From positions 8,478,909 to 8,542,908 of the forward strand of contig JABBOT010000013.1 of the NCBI GenBank assembly GCA_016165875.1: a DNA stretch of 64,000 nt, read 5' to 3'. This document shows positions 25,150 through 37,625 of this stretch, piece after piece. The DNA is from Acanthopleura granulata (lineage: Eukaryota > Mollusca > Polyplacophora > Chitonida > Chitonidae). Numbering within the stretch: the stretch's first letter is position 1; every line of letters starts with the position of its first letter. A model generated the notes under the pieces. It was not told the DNA's origin. It ran no database searches and was given only the letters and a program-made list of their open reading frames with translations. The translations under genes and the position numbers were made by a program.

Positions 25150-25269
25150 ATGTTGGCTGTATTTCTCCTCCTGTCTTCATACTGGGTTGGCGGAGTAGGC
25201 CTCGGCTTATCACAGCCCAAAGCTGGCGTCAGCTGTGGCTATTACATTAGCCAAGGATCTCCGATGTGA
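25150..25269 (+). other. Small ORF with signal-peptide-like start
   Basis: A 39-residue ORF begins MLAVFLLLSSYWVGGVGLGL and ends before TGA. It lies between the divergent starts of the hydrolase gene (24928) and CTLD-PAN paralog 2 (26099). I saw no matching exon partner. It may be a spurious ORF or part of an unseen secreted gene. Confidence 0.2.
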
Positions 25270-26098
25270 TCTTTTGTCTGACCTCAGGTAAATTATCGAT
25301 AAGATAGAATTATATTTAACTCCAGAAATTCCGAGAAAAAAATTGCACATCGCTTGTCTGCCCTTAAATGGCTCTAATGTGTTAAATATACGCGACGTAA
25401 TTGTAACATTCTCGGTTTCGCTAGTTTAAGTCTGACCAAAAATGCCTCCTCAACTTGGCTAGTTCATAATTTAGAATGCTTATTCCGTTCGAAATGGTCG
25501 CGTCGCATGGCAATTATCCATTTGCGGTGCATGGAGCTGTCCAGTCGGAAGGCGCAAAAGCTAATCTCATCGTAAATCGGTGAGTGATTAATTAGCACAG
25601 TGGATTGCTGCACAAAACGGCTTATCCCAGTGTGACGTCATACACTACAGGGATATCAAGGGCAGATTAGCGTGTAGAGAATACCAAGCTTCACGAAACT
25701 CCTGTCAGTCTTGAAAACAATATTTATTTAAAGCCTCAAACTTCAGATACCTCTAGGATATACTGTTCCAACTTTTGCGAAAAAATTAATCAACCCGGAC
25801 ACTTCACCTTTAATTTACCACATAATCGTTATAAATTCCTGTTTTTCATGCATTCGGCTCATTGTGTTTTTATGCTTCCTTTCTATGGAAATCATGAATT
25901 ATTAGCAAGCATGTCATAACTCAGGTTATACATGAGTGTTTACTGTTTCTCTGTGTCCAGACTACGCTCATTGTACCAAACTGCATTCTAACTGACAATC
26001 TGCCAAAGGCCGATGCATTTAAAATGAGTAAGCATATAATTAGCACTTTTTCCCTGAAGCCGTCTCGTGCTGGGCTCTCGTCGGAAAGCACATGCATC

Positions 26099-29000
26099 AT
26101 GGGTCGCTTTTGCGACGCAGTTTTATGTCTTTTATTAGCACAAACAAAGTGGGGTAAGTGTATTTGTCTACACCTTGTAGTTACTGAATATTTGCAATAG
26201 TTTGAACTTTCTTTCGTTCTTTTAACTACACGCAGACGACATATTTGGAAGAAGGCCAAACTTAGCATTTTCTCGCTTAGGAGGAATGTTGTTCCAGTTT
26301 TGAAGCGCACTGCCAGGTGTATTTTGATGGGTACTTGTTGAGTGTTTCGCGGAAGGACACACCCGGAAGCGCGCTGAATAGCCTGCGTCACTGTTGTCAA
26401 GCATGCGTTTGTAGACCTGTTTTGCGTTGGAGAGCCCGCACCTTAATATTTCAACAATCTCTTGACATTTTTAATCGCATTGCCTCACTGCCCTGTGAAC
26501 AGCAGGCTAAGAGGGCTTTAGCCATTTAGGTCTGCTTTCATCCTTGTACCGAAATATCTAGCGTTTTATCACCATATTTGTTGTCTATTCTTTAAACTTT
26601 AAAAACCCTAGGCGTCGAAACCGACATTCGTATATACCAGCCGTCAACCAAAATGGACGTCCCGGAGCAATAATCGTGAGGCCAGTTCACAAAAACGACA
26701 AATAATACAAATCACCAAAGAACTAAGAAAGTATATGAAAGAAAAAATTAGGACGAATTCATGCAAAGAAAAGCAGTCCCCAGTTTTCATTGATGACGCA
26801 AAGACGCAAAGACGCAAAGACGCAATGAATGTTCTAGGCTGATAAATAAAATCCATTTTAGTGTATGATTGTGGTGTCGTTATAATAAACACACGTGTTT
26901 GCGCTACGATCACTATACCTACGTGAAGCATTGATGGTTGTGTCCTCGCTAAGCGCTCAGCAATAAGAGGATAGAGGATGGACTGGTCGACTGGGTGAGG
27001 GGGCTTGTTGGGTGTCTTCGGCAAGTCGTCTCGGTGAGGCAGCACCAGATAAAAGATACAGTGGAAATCCGTCCTGCAGCAAGGAGACACCGCCTTCGTA
27101 TAAGTGAAATATTCTTGAGTTGGGCGTTAAACAAGAAGCATGCAAGCATGCATTGATGGTTATGACACTTAAAGTGAAAGATCGCACATGTTCTAAGTAA
27201 AGTTTGCCAATAAGGTTAGACAATATTATGTGAATTTCGGTAAGGTATATTTTCTAATAGCTACTACGATAGCGGAAACTGACATTTCACCCTGCTCCGT
27301 CGACTAGCATGAAACGCAGCCGTTCTTTGTGGGTTGTGAGGTAATTGTTCCAAGCGCGGAACACTCGTGTCACCTGAGACTGGAGTAAACTACGAGGGTT
27401 TAGTTTTTAACTTAAGTATATATGTAAATTTATAACATGAAATGACCAAGACACTTATTCCCGCCAAGACACAATTGTCTGGAAATACTTTGCAGCGTGG
27501 TTCACGCATGTACTTGTTATAATTAAAACATACTATATAATATTAAAGGAGTGTGCTGTCCCAATGTTATTACACAGATTGACAGACCAATCTAAACGCA
27601 GAGGCAAATCTACTCCTACGTCCCGACTTTGACCTGTAATGTATTGTGTCGCCATTTTACTACTCCATTTTCATGGTTTCTGTATGCCGGAAATCAGGCA
27701 GACAGCGCATGGATTTAAAAAGTTATGAGGCGGCAAACGGACTCACGGTAAGAGCTGAAATGTCACACTTTTCCCGTGTCCTGTCGACAGAACATGAATG
27801 GTGTCCTACCTTGATATGCACTGAATAATGTTTCTATCTGCTTTTCTCAGGAATCTGTGTTTGTCACTTTTATAGAGAAGGTTTGGCGTACAACAAGATA
27901 TCTTTAAACTAAGGCTCTGTTGGGGCAGCCATGTTGAATACTAATAACCTTACGTCAGAAATTATTTTTCAAATTGAAAAAAATCAGTAAGTTCAAAATT
28001 AATAATGCTTACGTGATTTGACCATGTTTTCCCATTCACAATAAAAATATTTCACTTAGATTTGAAAATAAGACCGAGCCCACTTTTGGGGGGAAGATGG
28101 CCACTTAATACACACAAGTCCAGATTTGGCCATTTGCGATGTTAACCCCAAGACAGGCGAAGTGGATCACGATTGATTGACAAGCAACTCAGAAGATTTA
28201 CGTCACGGCTTGTAATCAGCTGATATATGTGAAGCTCTCTTATGGGTCATTTCCTCATAAGCTTAAAAGCATGGGCGCCTTCAAATCCCCAGTCGACAGC
28301 ACAATACTCTACACTTCCAACGAAGATAATTCAGTAACGAATTCATATAATTTCAAACAGCTTCTTACATTCGAGAGAGAATTTATAATCTTTTTAATGA
28401 ACAGTATACCTCAGTCATAAACTGTCTTTTACTTTAACCTTCAGCTTACGGATATACTTATCCAAATATTGGGCACAAATGTAGCAAACAATGTACATGT
28501 AATTATTTTCTCGTTTAACAACAACACAAATGTTTACGTCTTCCCAGCGTCCAGCTCAGAGTGTCCGAAATGGCCGTCTCCCAGCAGCAATATCTGGACT
28601 CAGGGAATAAACGACGGCACGTGCTACATTGTGTTTCGAGAAAGTACCAAGAGCTGGCACGAGGCCAAGGACATCTGTGAGCGAAATGGCTGGAGGTTGT
28701 TTCACATTAAAACCCCGGAGAAACACAAATTCTATTCCTCGGTGCTGCGAGCCATCACGGATAATTGTTTCTGGATGGGCCTCAGCGATACAGAGAAGGA
28801 AGGGGAATGGAAATGGACGGATGGTAAGGGGACATCGGTGCTTGCGTTTGACAAGGGTTGTTGAAAACAAAGAAAATGTAAGAAACTCAAAGTAATGTAA
28901 GCAATGAATACTTAATAGACCATTTGAAAAATCTAGATAGGCCTGTGTGTGTTTTATTCCGAGTAATTATTTTCTATGTCTATTTCTATGTCTAAGTCTA

Positions 29001-32000
29001 TGATATGTTTTCCTGTCTTGGTGGGTTCTCTTACCCTCACATATACCTTCAAATATTTTAGTTGCTTGGTGTTTTAATGTTAGTAATTATTTTTAAGCCC
29101 ATGTTCCTTTCCTTTCTTTAGAATTATTGCTTTGTTTACCGCTCTAAGTGCAATCGAATAATTGAATTGCACGATGGCTGTTTAGGAGCCGTATTAGTAG
29201 GTCTAATATTGGATCTATGGATGCAGTGTACATTTTTTGCTTGCGAATGTGAAGAAAAAAATACGATGAATGAACAAGTACTCAAACTGACAGAAATCCG
29301 TCCTAAAATGTGATTGTTATGAGCAATTACACTCAAAATATGCCTTTAATCTGCATAAATCTCATACAACATACATCACACACCCCACTATGTTCTAGTT
29401 TTCAAAACGTACACTTTTGCACTAAAATGCCCAAATTGTGTAAAAACAGTGCTTGTTGGCCCATTACTGACCCAGATTCGACACTCGCGCCATATTCGTT
29501 TCGGCCCAGTTTTCAAATGCTCATCTATCAGCGCACAGAAAGATGAAAATACGGATAGGTCGACCCACCAGTTTTCCGTCAATTCTCCCACAAAGACAGA
29601 CCAGCCTCTATAACAACAACGAATAACTGTTTATGAACCCTGTCAGGCATGTTCATTTCTCGAGCAGAGCTACCTCAGCTTTATTTCTGTCATCTGAACA
29701 CAGGTTATTTTGAAGCGTAGCACTATTGCAATACTTCACAAACACAGATATCAGATATATAAGCTCAGATATTGTGGAAAACACTAGTCCATCCATGTTG
29801 TCTGACCTCACTAATGCAGATTAGCAAAATTTTACACTAAGGCCAAAACCAGTAAAACTATACAGCAGCCTAATGACATTTGGGGTCACCGCGGCCGAGG
29901 GGTTAGCGCGCTAACGAAGAGCAATGAGCCTCTCACCAGCCAATTTTATAAAAGAGCTATTTTTCAATAAAATATTAATCGATTTAGGTTACCTGGGAAC
30001 CAAGTTAACAGTAAAAATGGACATAGTGTCCAGAATCTCTGGGACTCTGCTTTATAACTTTGTTGGCTTAACCTGGGGCTACGGCCAGTTTGTTGATCGT
30101 GAAGGGAAAAAAAAGCATTAAGCTGAGTGACATAGTAAATATATTTATCTATTTATATATTTATTTATTTATTCCATTGGTGTTTTACGCTGCTCTCAAA
30201 AATATGTTCTTAGTGCGTTGGCTGCCAGCATTAGTGTGGCAGTGCAACTGATTGGTGTTTTACGGCGAACGCATGCATATTTCACTTGTAAGTCGGTGGC
30301 CAGCATTGGAGGGAACTTAGCAGAGCCCTTGGGAAACCCACGGCCATCCCAGGTTGCTGGCAGACCGCGCACGATCGGAGAGGAAGCCAGCATGAGCGAC
30401 TCCTGGGTCATTACGCAGCGCTGGTGTGCTGATCCCCTTGGCCACGATGCCTTCTGTTAGGAGTGCATGGAAGGCCATTAAATTTATTTATCTGATTGAT
30501 GTTTTACATCGGCCTCGTGTATATTTTCATGAAGCAGGAACAGCCCACGATGGGAAACCCACGACCATCTGCAGGTTGGTGTCATGTAAGCATTCCCAGG
30601 TGCGGACGGAGAGGAAGCCAACTTGAGCTGGACTTGAACTCACAGCGACCGCACTGATCAGAGGCAACCTAAGTCATTGTACTGCTCTAACACGCTTAAC
30701 TACTCGACCATCTACACAGGGTTGTTAAACTTTTGAATTTGCCTGACGCACGATTTAGAGAATCAATGGCGTAACTGATTGGCCTAGAACATTTATTGCC
30801 TCTCTTTACATGCATCCTAACGCCGTACTTACTATTGCATATACCTATATACTTTTCTTAGTTCGAGTGGTAACAGAAGGTCTGTTTTCATGCATAGATT
30901 CCCCGTGACGCAATGATAACAATCACATGTTTACCTGTTTTGTTTTTCTTTTTAAATCTGTTCCAAGCATAAAAAACAAACACATTTTTAAACACTATCA
31001 AGACATGTATGTTCCATTTACACTTCACAATGCTGCTATTGGTGCATAATGGGTACTAACAACATTTTCCGCATTTATTCGCAGGCTCCAGGGCCACATA
31101 TGAGTTAGTACAAACTCGTGCAAGCTGGCTGACAAAATGGACGTATGACTGTGTTGCTTATTGCGAAGGAACGCCCCTACATCGTTGGAGATCGAAAGAA
31201 TGCAAAGAAATTGCAGCTTGGCCGTTTATTTGTGATCAAGGTAGAAGAAGGACATAGTATATATCATAACGGTATATATACACCTTAAACTGACCAACGC
31301 CCAACGCGTTTATCGGGTGTTCAATCTTCAAACAAGCGTGTTTAATACATATACACATATATTTAGGTAGTAAACATAAGTGTCTAAAACATGTATATAG
31401 GCCTATACTATAATGCCCTAATCTCCAAGTGTTAAATAGCTGAGGTATGAAAGTGTTTATAAGTTGAACATTGGACTTTACAGTGTATAGAGGGTATATG
31501 AGAAAATAATGGCGGGGTTTTAAAATGAACAATGATGGTGAGAAGAGTAGGTTGGATAGTCAAAGACAATAATAACATTTCTTCCTTTTGGGGGGGGAGG
31601 GTGCAAAATAACTGTTAATTTAAGCAATTGGACACACACTTTAAGAATTGCAGGCACACGTTAGCTTGTTTATGAACTGTATGCAAATGTTTGTTTTGGA
31701 CTTCACGTGGGTTTTTAACCATTTTCGTTTCATCACGACGGTGCCGACATGTTTAAAATGCTGCGTCTGTGGAATGCCATGATACTAGACACATTCTACA
31801 CTCACTCCTGGAAGGACAGTCCATCACTCCAACTAATGATAGTATTCTATAAAACAAAAGACAACAAAAAGTATAACCAACGCATTTTGAAAAGAGATGT
31901 CCATACAGACCTGAGGGGGCATTTTTTGTGACCTGCTTGGTAACTCTATAAATCCCCTTTTAATATGGAATTTTTACGAGACCATGGGATACGCCATTTT

Positions 32001-34268
32001 AGAGCAATCGGAATCATAATGTCGCTCATCAGTATTAGCTCATCAGTATTTGGGGCGAGACACTCCTTCAGTTTGTATGCGAAGTTCGATTCCCTTTATT
32101 ATTACAATGGATGGCCACGCACTGTGGTCACCCGGTTTGGGGAGACTTTGGGGAGTAACCACAGACGCATTCTACTACCACTTTTTCGTTGAAAATAACT
32201 GTAAAATATACCAGAATTTTCTCATAATCAGAAGGAAAACAGTTCATCTAACACTACTTCTACATGGTCAAATGGTGAACTAGGAACGGATGACGTCACA
32301 GCGGAAACAGATGCCTTCTCGGTTGATATAGAGATCTCGTCCTTGATCGGCTAAAATTCACACCGTGGCGGCTCGTTCGATTTTGGGCATTATTGCTTTC
32401 TTTGAACCGCGATATCTTGGTTATCCTACATCACAAAAATAAAAATTGACGTTTTTTTAAAGCACAAATAGGATTCTTTACGATACAAATAAATATATTC
32501 GTTTAGTCCGGTGTTGTCTTTTCTTTTAAACGTGTTCAACACGGTATTCAAGACAAAGGCATTCATTTGACATATCGAAGGTTTGATTTCCAAACTACTG
32601 GCCTCACCACCATTAACACTGTTCTTTGTATTGTTTTAGAGGTCTTACCGACAACAACTGTCCCACGCGCGCCTGTTGCGGACAGACAGGAAATCTCCAC
32701 ATCCCAAACTCGTGAGTTGCGAAAACAGGCAGTAGTCAGTGAGTACATTACACCTTTGAGAAGAAACACGTGCATTTTTACAGGTGCGCTTTTTAGATCT
32801 GCATACCAGAGCCAATCAATGCTAGTTTACCCTGTAGTGTGTAATGCATTTGTTTATTTCAGTTCCGGTGTGAAAGCGTTGGAAATTCTCTAGGTATTTG
32901 TTTTGTAAAGCATATTTTGGTGTTGAAGTTTACAATTTTAAAATATAAATAAGCTCAATTAACCTTACGAGGTCATGCGACACGCCATCGTTCAGAAACC
33001 GGCAAAGCGATATCGCGTCGTACACCACACTCATATGGCTGAAAGGCAAAAACAGTGTTTGCGTGCCATTCAAAGGAAACAACTGCGTTCTTGGGTTGCA
33101 GAAATAACTCGAGTCCGATAGGTTAAAATTGAGAACATTGCGGCGCTTTCCACTTTCTTAGTGCACTCTAATTTGTCTGCTTTGTGCTTAAGCAACATCA
33201 CAAAATAAAGTATCACATTTTAAAGTTTAGGCGGGATACTTTATCGATGCATATGTGCAGATGGTCGGGTGTGTATGTTTTGTTTTGTTTTTTGTTTGTT
33301 TTTTTTTTGTTTGTTTTTGGGGTTTTTGGTTGTTGTTTTTATTTTACTTTGTTTGTTTTGTTTTGTTTTTTTATTTTTTATTATTTTTTTTTGGGGTGTT
33401 GTTGTTGTTTTTATAACACTGGCGCCAGTATGTGGTAGCAAATCAGCTCCAAATCACCTGACAACTGAACAGTTTAGTACATTAGGTACATCGGAAAAAG
33501 CAATCAGGTACCACAGTTTGGGGACAAAAACTCTATAAAGTATTTCCATATGTGGTAATAGATATAGATGTCGGATTTAGATAGTAAACAACAACGGCTC
33601 AAAGTCACATTGGCAGCGTGTCAGTCATATCGTGGGAAGTAAGTATTATACAGGACAGGAACAGATTTGTGCGCATGTCCAGGCGGACGCTCCAACCACG
33701 AGATCTCCTAGGCAACAACCGAAGACGTGGGTGCATTTCAGTCTAATCTTTATATTACTTCCAGTGTTTGTAATATCGACCATCATTTCAGGTTTTAAAA
33801 CACGCGAGGGATAGATATTCATGGTCATTTATTCCTTTTTTAGTGTCCTTTAATATCCCAGCGATATTGTCATTCTGTTGACATCAAACTAAACCATAGT
33901 TCAGTGAATTTAAAATGGATCAAAACAAAAAAAGTTTTAAGAAATGCTTTCTAAATATATGATTTTATGACATTTAGTCATTTAGAAAAGAGTTTACATA
34001 ACCGATGGAAATACTGTTTTGCCCATTTTTGACAGAAGTCCAACGAACAACAGACGGCGGTGGGTCTCGCTTGCTGTCAAAACCGCACACAGTTGTTGTT
34101 GCTTATTCATCATCGATCTGCGCCCGACGATGTATTAAGTCACAGACGTCTTGTGTGTTGTTCAATTACAATAGATACACTTTAAAGTGTGCTCTGTACT
34201 CCAGTAGAGAAGCACTGGAAAGAGAAAGAGAGCATCAGGAGGAATGGGAAGCGTGGACTGTTGGTTAA
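26099..34268 (+). CDS. CTLD-PAN secreted protein, paralog 2
   Basis: Five exons join into 272 residues: 26099-26153, 28548-28823, 31085-31240, 32640-32738, 34036-34268. All splices are phase 1, as in paralog 1. Exon 1 encodes a short signal peptide (MGRFCDAVLCLLLAQTKW) ending in a strong G|GTAAGT donor. It starts MGR like exon 1 of paralog 3, but is separated from exon 2 by 2.4 kb, so it is less certain. Exons 2-3 encode the long-form CTLD, with CYIVFRESTKSWHEAKDIC, CFWMGLSD, WTDG and a C-terminal YDCVAYC ... ECKEIAAWPFIC. The extra cysteines before WMGL and after DC are kept. The CTLD-end exon is more diverged than in the other two. The linker is TTTVPRAPVADRQEISTSQT-like and ends RELRKQ. 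The PAN exon keeps ICARRC, SC and KCALYS. An optional extra linker exon may exist at 33654-33740. Confidence 0.78.
26793..26826. repeat. 8-bp tandem repeat, 4 copies
   Basis: GACGCAAA repeated four times, in intron 1 of CTLD-PAN paralog 2. Confidence 0.85.
26950..27145 (+). mobile_element. Family 2 SINE with family 1-type tail
   Basis: The core holds GGTGTCTTCGGCAAGTCGTC, GTGAGGCAGCACC and GCAAGGAGACACCG, which resembles the elements at 37199-37455 and 43562-43815. Its 3' part (TCGTATAAGTGAAATATTCT, then GGCGTTAAACAAG) is the same tail used by family 1. The two families therefore share a 3' end, as SINEs that use one LINE machinery often do. Confidence 0.7.
27410..28460. repeat. Duplication partner of 1-690, intron 1 of paralog 2
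   Basis: It matches the window start in two blocks (27410-27590 and 28175-28460), with 590 bp between them that the left copy lacks. The flanks of that segment share ATTGACA, so it may be a deletion in the left copy by short direct repeats. It includes the empty site for the SINE at 309-537. Confidence 0.8.
29886..29941 (+). mobile_element. Family 1 SINE, head fragment only
   Basis: CACCGCGGCCGAGGGGTTAG through ATGAGCCTCTCACCA, then the match stops abruptly. It preserves the tRNA-like A-box region. Confidence 0.75.
30145..30455 (-). mobile_element. Family 1 SINE, full length, inserted by or next to a tail fragment
   Basis: A first tail piece (TTATTTATTCCATTGGTGTT) is followed from about 30240 by a second tail (GATTGGTGTTTTACGGCG). 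The rest runs through a complete body to a GGCCAAGGGGATCAGC-like head on the minus strand. Confidence 0.85.
30479..30722 (-). mobile_element. Family 1 SINE, full length
   Basis: The tail at 30479 (AATTTATTTATCTGATTG) leads to a head near 30715 that reads, on the minus strand, TGGTCGAGTAGTTAAGCGTG. It lies in intron 2 of CTLD-PAN paralog 2, immediately after the previous copy. Confidence 0.88.
33280..33415. repeat. T/G-rich low-complexity tract
   Basis: Runs of TTTTG and TTTG units produce Phe- and Lys-rich spurious ORFs on both strands, in intron 4 of CTLD-PAN paralog 2. Confidence 0.9.
33654..33740 (+). other. Candidate optional linker exon of CTLD-PAN paralog 2
   Basis: An 87-nt interval follows TATACAG and precedes a weak GTCTAA donor. 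Read in phase 1 it stays open and encodes ADAPTTRSPRQQPKTWVHFS-like residues. Paralog 1 has EPTTTAVAYVERRPLRKQKH then F at the equivalent place, with the same CATTTCA|GT ending. It could be a duplicated linker exon that is alternatively used or decaying. The poor donor keeps confidence low. Confidence 0.35.
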
Positions 34269-34382
34269 GCGTATTAAAAATGTTGAATTGAAAAAGTGTG
34301 TTTCTACATGGACAATACAGGTGTGTTGCGTATAACACGCATTGAGTTTTTTATTCCATGGTTATCTCTTCATTTTGATTTA

Positions 34383-34657
34383 GGGGGCCTCGGTGGGGGC
34401 CGAGGGGGTTACCACCCTAGCGCGACGTTGTGACCCAGGTGCCTCTCACCAATGCAGTCCCTGTGAGTTCAAGTCCTGCTCATGCTAGCTTCCTGTACGA
34501 CCATACTTGGGAAGGTCTGCCAGCAACCTGCGGATGATCGGGGGTGTCCCCGGGGCCCTGTTTGGTTTCCTCTCACCATAATGCTGTGCCCCGTCGTATA
34601 TGTGAAATATTCTTAAGTACGGCGTAAAAAACCCAAATCAAATAAATAAATACATTA
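34383..34657 (+). mobile_element. Family 1 SINE, full length
   Basis: The head GGGGCCTCGGTGGGGGCCGA and GTTCAAGTCCTGCTC lead to tail AAATAAATAAATAC. It lies about 115 bp beyond the paralog 2 stop and may supply AATAAA for its transcript. Confidence 0.92.
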
Positions 34658-35101
34658 ATTTATGTATCTTTCGTATTCTGTACATGTCTATTTTCATTTT
34701 CATTTTGCCAGTAGGACATACATATAAAATGCATGGAAGACTTTTCGCGGCCGTCAGGAAAGAAACCCCTCGTGTATCCACTCAATGATGCCTATGCTTC
34801 ACTTTTCTGTACATCGTACTGCGATGTTGGCAAGATCTTCATCAATAAACCTTATGTTTGCCCAAAGTTTGGACAGTTTCCATTATTTTCATTGGAAGCA
34901 TGTACTTGTGCACCGAAAATGACCAGTTGGCGGCGAAAAATAAGATTTACACCCTAAAATACACAGAATAACACCCTTCCGGAAAAATGGAAGTGCTGAT
35001 AAGGTACTGATCCATGTTATGAATAGACAATGACGTAATCGGCCTGTGTTAGCCAATCTTTAAAGAGACCAAATGCCTTGGCTCAAGAGTACATGCTATT
35101 T

Positions 35102-35270
35102 AATTTTTATTTATTTATTTATTTATTTGATTGATGTTTTACACCGTACACGGGAATATTTCACCTAGATCACGGCGGCCAGCATTATGGTGGGAGGAAG
35201 CCTGGCAGTGCTCGGAGGAAACCTACGACCATTCGCAGTTTGCTGGTGGACCTTCCGACGGAAGACCTAT
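35102..35270 (-). mobile_element. Family 1 SINE, 5' truncated
   Basis: (TTTA)n tail, GATGTTTTACACCGTAC and GGTGGGAGGAAGCC. The match ends near ACCTTCCGACGG. Confidence 0.88.
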
Positions 35271-35601
35271 AGGCCAGTTAAGAGCATTACATTGCTGGAA
35301 TCGTGGAAAGGCAGGGAGAAGGAGTTATGACAAGAGCAGAGTGTCGACTGTAGGCACTGAGAAAAAAATCGGGTGCCTAGTTTTCATTAAACTGGCCATC
35401 TTGTTTGAGGACAAAGATAACTCTGCTCATCACACAGACAAAACGTACAGGATATTCCTCCCGGAATACATATTTTGGGATGAAGACGAGAAGAGAGAAA
35501 CCATTAGGCCCTATGTTTTCTTTATGGCACTATTAACGGTTCCTTTACAACAAAGGATTACCGCCAGATAGTAAGACGAGTTCCACTGCCCAAGTCGATT
35601 T

Positions 35602-35850
35602 ATTTATTTATTTATTTATTTATTTGATTGGCGTTTTACACCGTACTCAAGAATGTTTCACTTATATACAACGGCCGTCAACATTATGGTAGGAGGAAAC
35701 CGGGTAGAGCTTCGGGAAAACCCGCAATCCTCGGCAGGTTGCTGGCAGACTCTTCAACCTACGACTGGAGAAAAAAGCAGAAGAAACGCACGGCGATTGC
35801 ATTAAGGAGAGGCTCCTGGGTCACTAGCGCGCTACCCCCCCCCCCCGCCC
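35602..35850 (-). mobile_element. Family 1 SINE, near full length
   Basis: A long (TTTA)n tail is followed by GGCGTTTTACACCGTACTCA and ends near a poly-C run at 35837-35849, inside the head. Confidence 0.88.
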
Positions 35851-35964
35851 ACCAAACAGCACGTGACCATTTGCGCGGTTTATCGTTTGTTGACGACTAG
35901 TTGTCTCTCGTTAATATGATTTTACATGTGAGAAAATTAACTTGCCAATTATCTGTGGATTACT

Positions 35965-36062
35965 CTGGGCGTAATCTAATTTCCTCCACTCATAAAGCTG
36001 ACCACAGTCGTAAGCGTGAAAAGTTTTTCAGTATGGCGTTAAATAAACAAATAAATAAATAA
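35965..36062 (+). mobile_element. Family 1 SINE relic
   Basis: TTTCCTCCACTCATAAAGCT, GTATGGCGTTAAATAAAC and an (AAAT)n end. Only the 3' third is present. Confidence 0.55.
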
Positions 36063-36737
36063 ATGCTGTTTATGACTTTTTCCTAATGAGATCGGCTCGT
36101 GTTCGAAACCCGAACCCGAAATCTCAGTGGATTTATTTCCGATAACTGGGCTCGGTGTCCTCGGCAAAGAACACGACCGTCCTCGTATTTGATTGTGCGA
36201 AAGAACAAAATACGCATAATAAATATTACTTTCGCCTTTACGCCAAGTTTTGAAGGCCATAAAGGGAAGACATAAGTAGGCTTACTTCTTAAAGTCTTTC
36301 TTTATGATACCGAGTTACGTTGACAACTTTCAAAGGCCTATAAAATAAGAACAAATCGTGACAACTGCAAAAATGTATCAGTTTGTCGTCTCGTTACGTT
36401 GTTGTTGTCCCGGTTTTAGAGAGTCCAAAATGCTACACAACATACAACTAATAAGGTAACTGATTTCTTGAATAGAACTGACCATATTGCTTTCCTGGAA
36501 ACGGCGAGCATAACATCTTACACGACCTTCTTTATCTGCCTTATTCCTGTCTCAAGAATCGCGTGATATACATGCATTCCCATTCATTTGAAATTCGAAT
36601 AGCTCAAGCCTGCATCTGATTGGTCAGATTGGGAACGCACAGACAGTTTATGCAAAGAATTGGACGCTTTTTGTTTATAATATCGTCTCGCTCTACAGCA
36701 TACTTTATCAACGTTTATATGAATGTGTGACTTTCAA

Positions 36738-37099
36738 ATTTAAAGGCAAAGGCCCCATAACAATGAAGTTATAAAAATTAAATGAAATTCATTCATATTT
36801 TTTTAATGTATGGTGGCTTTCTAGTGACCATATTGATGAGGTGTGTCAACAGTAATGTCACAAAAACCCGTGCGCCTGTGTACCGAAAAGCTAATATGAC
36901 ATTAAAGTTCTGCTTTAGGGCCAGAGAAAAGTTGGTGTGACGTCACTATGGATACCACCACGCAATCAAAACATTTGCATGGCTGCATTCAATTTGGTGA
37001 AAATGTGTTCTTAAAAAGTGGTGAAGGAATTTTCCAACACAGTTTTTAATGGTCTTTTTACTCACCATAATTTTATTTCTTTGGAGTCTGTCCATGTAG
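36738..37099. mobile_element. Inverted-repeat (MITE-like) element, copy B
   Basis: It shares GGGCCAGAGAAAAGT, GTGACGTCACT and CAATCAAAACATTT with copy A, and has eroded ends of the same type. Confidence 0.72.
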
Positions 37100-37198
37100 A
37101 GAAATCGGCTTTTATAGAATGAAAAACTTGAAATTCCCTTCCACCAAAAACATGTTAATACTTCCCAAGATAATACTCCCCAAAACAGCACAAGCTTG

Positions 37199-37455
37199 TT
37201 TATATATAAGATTTGGCTTGGACGGGTTCAATCCCGGGTCGTATCATACCAAAAACTTTTAAAATGTTGCTGTACAGTTTGGCTGTCAATACTAAGAAGC
37301 TAGAGCAAGCAAACGTGATTAGTCGGCACGGTGTCAGTATACATGTAATGTTTACTGGGTGGGGTGTCATGTCTGGTGTGTTCGGTATGATGTGCCAATG
37401 ACAGCAGCACTTTGACGGCATGGACTAGCCCTGCCACAAGATGACACACTATATG
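37199..37455 (+). mobile_element. Family 2 SINE
   Basis: A B-box-like GACGGGTTCAATCCCGGGTC is followed by a core with TGGGTGGGGTGTCATGTCTG, GACAGCAGCACTTT and CCTGCCACAAGATGACAC. The same order is present on the minus strand at 43562-43815. A short fragment (CCCAGTGCCAGTATAATGTG) recurs at about 38715. Confidence 0.75.
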
Positions 37456-37625
37456 CGCACACCAGACGGACTCCTCTTCGTTATAGGACTGAAACCTTGT
37501 TAAGTAGGACGTAAAAATATGGCCCGCGCGAATAACAAATAACAGGTTATAATATGCGAAATATAAACTGTGTGAACATAAGTCTGGTTGGTCAAAAATT
37601 CCCACAGGTCAGGGGTGAAGATTCA

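Noticed and set aside
26644..27223. Long overlapping minus-strand ORFs
   Set aside because: They cover a family 2 SINE and its flank and show no domain or splice continuity.
33241..33538. Phe-rich and Lys/Asn-rich ORFs on both strands
   Set aside because: Low-complexity T/G tract.
34733..34957. Possible relic CTLD-end exon downstream of paralog 2
   Set aside because: The cysteine spacing is only loosely similar; the upstream acceptor leads into a different frame and no donor fits.
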